Part shown: one piece after another, positions 6,176 to 6,516 of the stretch | How positions within the stretch are numbered: position 1 is the stretch's first letter | How the letters are laid out: each line of letters starts with the position of its first letter | NCBI GenBank assembly: GCA_027074805.1 | Contig: JALTCK010000094.1 | Location: forward strand, 1 to 6,516 | Length of the DNA stretch: 6,516 bases | From: Thermococcus sp. | GTDB taxonomy: Archaea; Methanobacteriota_B; Thermococci; Thermococcales; Thermococcaceae | Direction: 5' to 3' | Notes under the pieces: model-generated | The model's input: the letters and a program-made list of their open reading frames with translations, nothing else | The model's database searches: none | Told to the model about the DNA's origin: nothing | Translations under genes and position numbers: made by a program

Positions 6176-6516
6176 ATGGAGTGGGTCGAGATAGACGGTT
6201 CCTACGGTGAGGGTGGCGGCCAGATACTCAGAACCGCGGTTGCACTCTCAGTTATCACCGGAAAGGCGGTCAGGATAAGGCGAATCCGCGCGAACCGCCT
6301 CAACCCTGGCTTGAGGCCCCAGCACCTCCACGGGATTCTGGCTCTGAAGGGGCTGGGCGGCGGGAAGGTTAAAGGGGCCCGGGTAGGCTCGACCGAGCTT
6401 GAGTTCATCCCCGGGAAAGCGAGGCCGAAGCACGTCCGCGTTCCCATAAAAACCGCAGGAAGTATAACTCTCGTCCTTCAGGCCTTGCTTCCCGCGATGA
6501 CCTTCACCGGCGGGAG
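6176..6516 (+). CDS. rtcA: RNA 3'-terminal phosphate cyclase, N-terminal 113 residues (runs off right edge)
   Basis: The frame from the ATG at 6176 is open to the window end (113 full codons). It encodes the start of RtcA, which uses ATP to turn a 3'-phosphate RNA end into a 2',3'-cyclic phosphate through an enzyme-adenylate. The signature lies at the start: IDGSYGEGGGQILRTAVALS (6-25). It is followed by NPGLRPQHL (43-51), VGSTELEFIPG (71-81) and KTAGSITLVLQALLPA (92-107), all typical of the family. RtcA is normally about 335-345 residues, so about two thirds, including the catalytic histidine near the C-terminus, is outside the window. Whether the enzyme is complete cannot be seen. GGTGGGAGA directly precedes the ATG, and a TATA-like box is about 35 bases upstream. 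The related Rcl1-type proteins of eukaryotes lack cyclase activity, but the intact glycine-rich N-terminus fits a true cyclase. Confidence 0.95.
   Translation, partial: MEWVEIDGSYGEGGGQILRTAVALSVITGKAVRIRRIRANRLNPGLRPQHLHGILALKGLGGGKVKGARVGSTELEFIPGKARPKHVRVPIKTAGSITLVLQALLPAMTFTGG

Noticed and set aside
6202..6447. Minus-strand open frames at 6202-6447 and 6248-6433.
   Set aside because: Both lie antisense to rtcA, whose plus-strand reading is unmistakable.

Overview
The window looks like ordinary chromosomal DNA from a hyperthermophilic euryarchaeon of the order Thermococcales, most likely a fairly GC-rich Thermococcus. This rests on recognisable archaeal informational proteins (MCM helicase, a GINS subunit, aIF2 beta, RtcA), compact gene spacing, TATA/BRE-type promoters, and GGTG-type ribosome binding sites a few bases before nearly every start. 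The species assignment is inference; no marker here fixes it.

Layout. The left two thirds (1-4073) is read on the minus strand. In transcription order it holds gins23, then mcm (stop and start overlap as TAATG), then a 48-base gap with its own promoter, then eif2b (aIF2 beta), then a 105-base gap with a probable terminator and promoter, then the first 314 codons of mmdA, which runs off the left edge. A 96-base divergent promoter region (4074-4169) separates this from two plus-strand genes: a small YfcE/MJ0936-type metallophosphoesterase (4170-4682) and an unrecognised 273-residue protein (4729-5550). The latter overlaps tail-to-tail by 20 bases with an unrecognised 185-residue minus-strand protein (5531-6088). 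A second short divergent promoter region (6089-6175) leads into rtcA, which runs off the right edge.

How the genes fit together. gins23 and mcm encode two parts of the archaeal CMG-like replicative helicase and are evidently co-transcribed. eif2b lies directly behind them but also has its own promoter, so its expression can be uncoupled from replication. mmdA belongs to methylmalonyl-CoA/propionyl-CoA metabolism and is probably a separate unit. The phosphoesterase and the 273-residue gene may form a short operon, although a weak TATA-like element before the second suggests it may also be read alone. RtcA is an RNA-end-processing enzyme.

No RNA gene, CRISPR array, mobile element or integration signature was seen, and no intergenic stretch exceeds about 105 bases. 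The points most worth checking are the possible degenerate AAA+-like C-terminus of the 273-residue protein, a near-match to the Thermococcales glycolytic regulator motif upstream of mmdA, the intein-free mcm gene, and the uniform TATA-to-start spacing.
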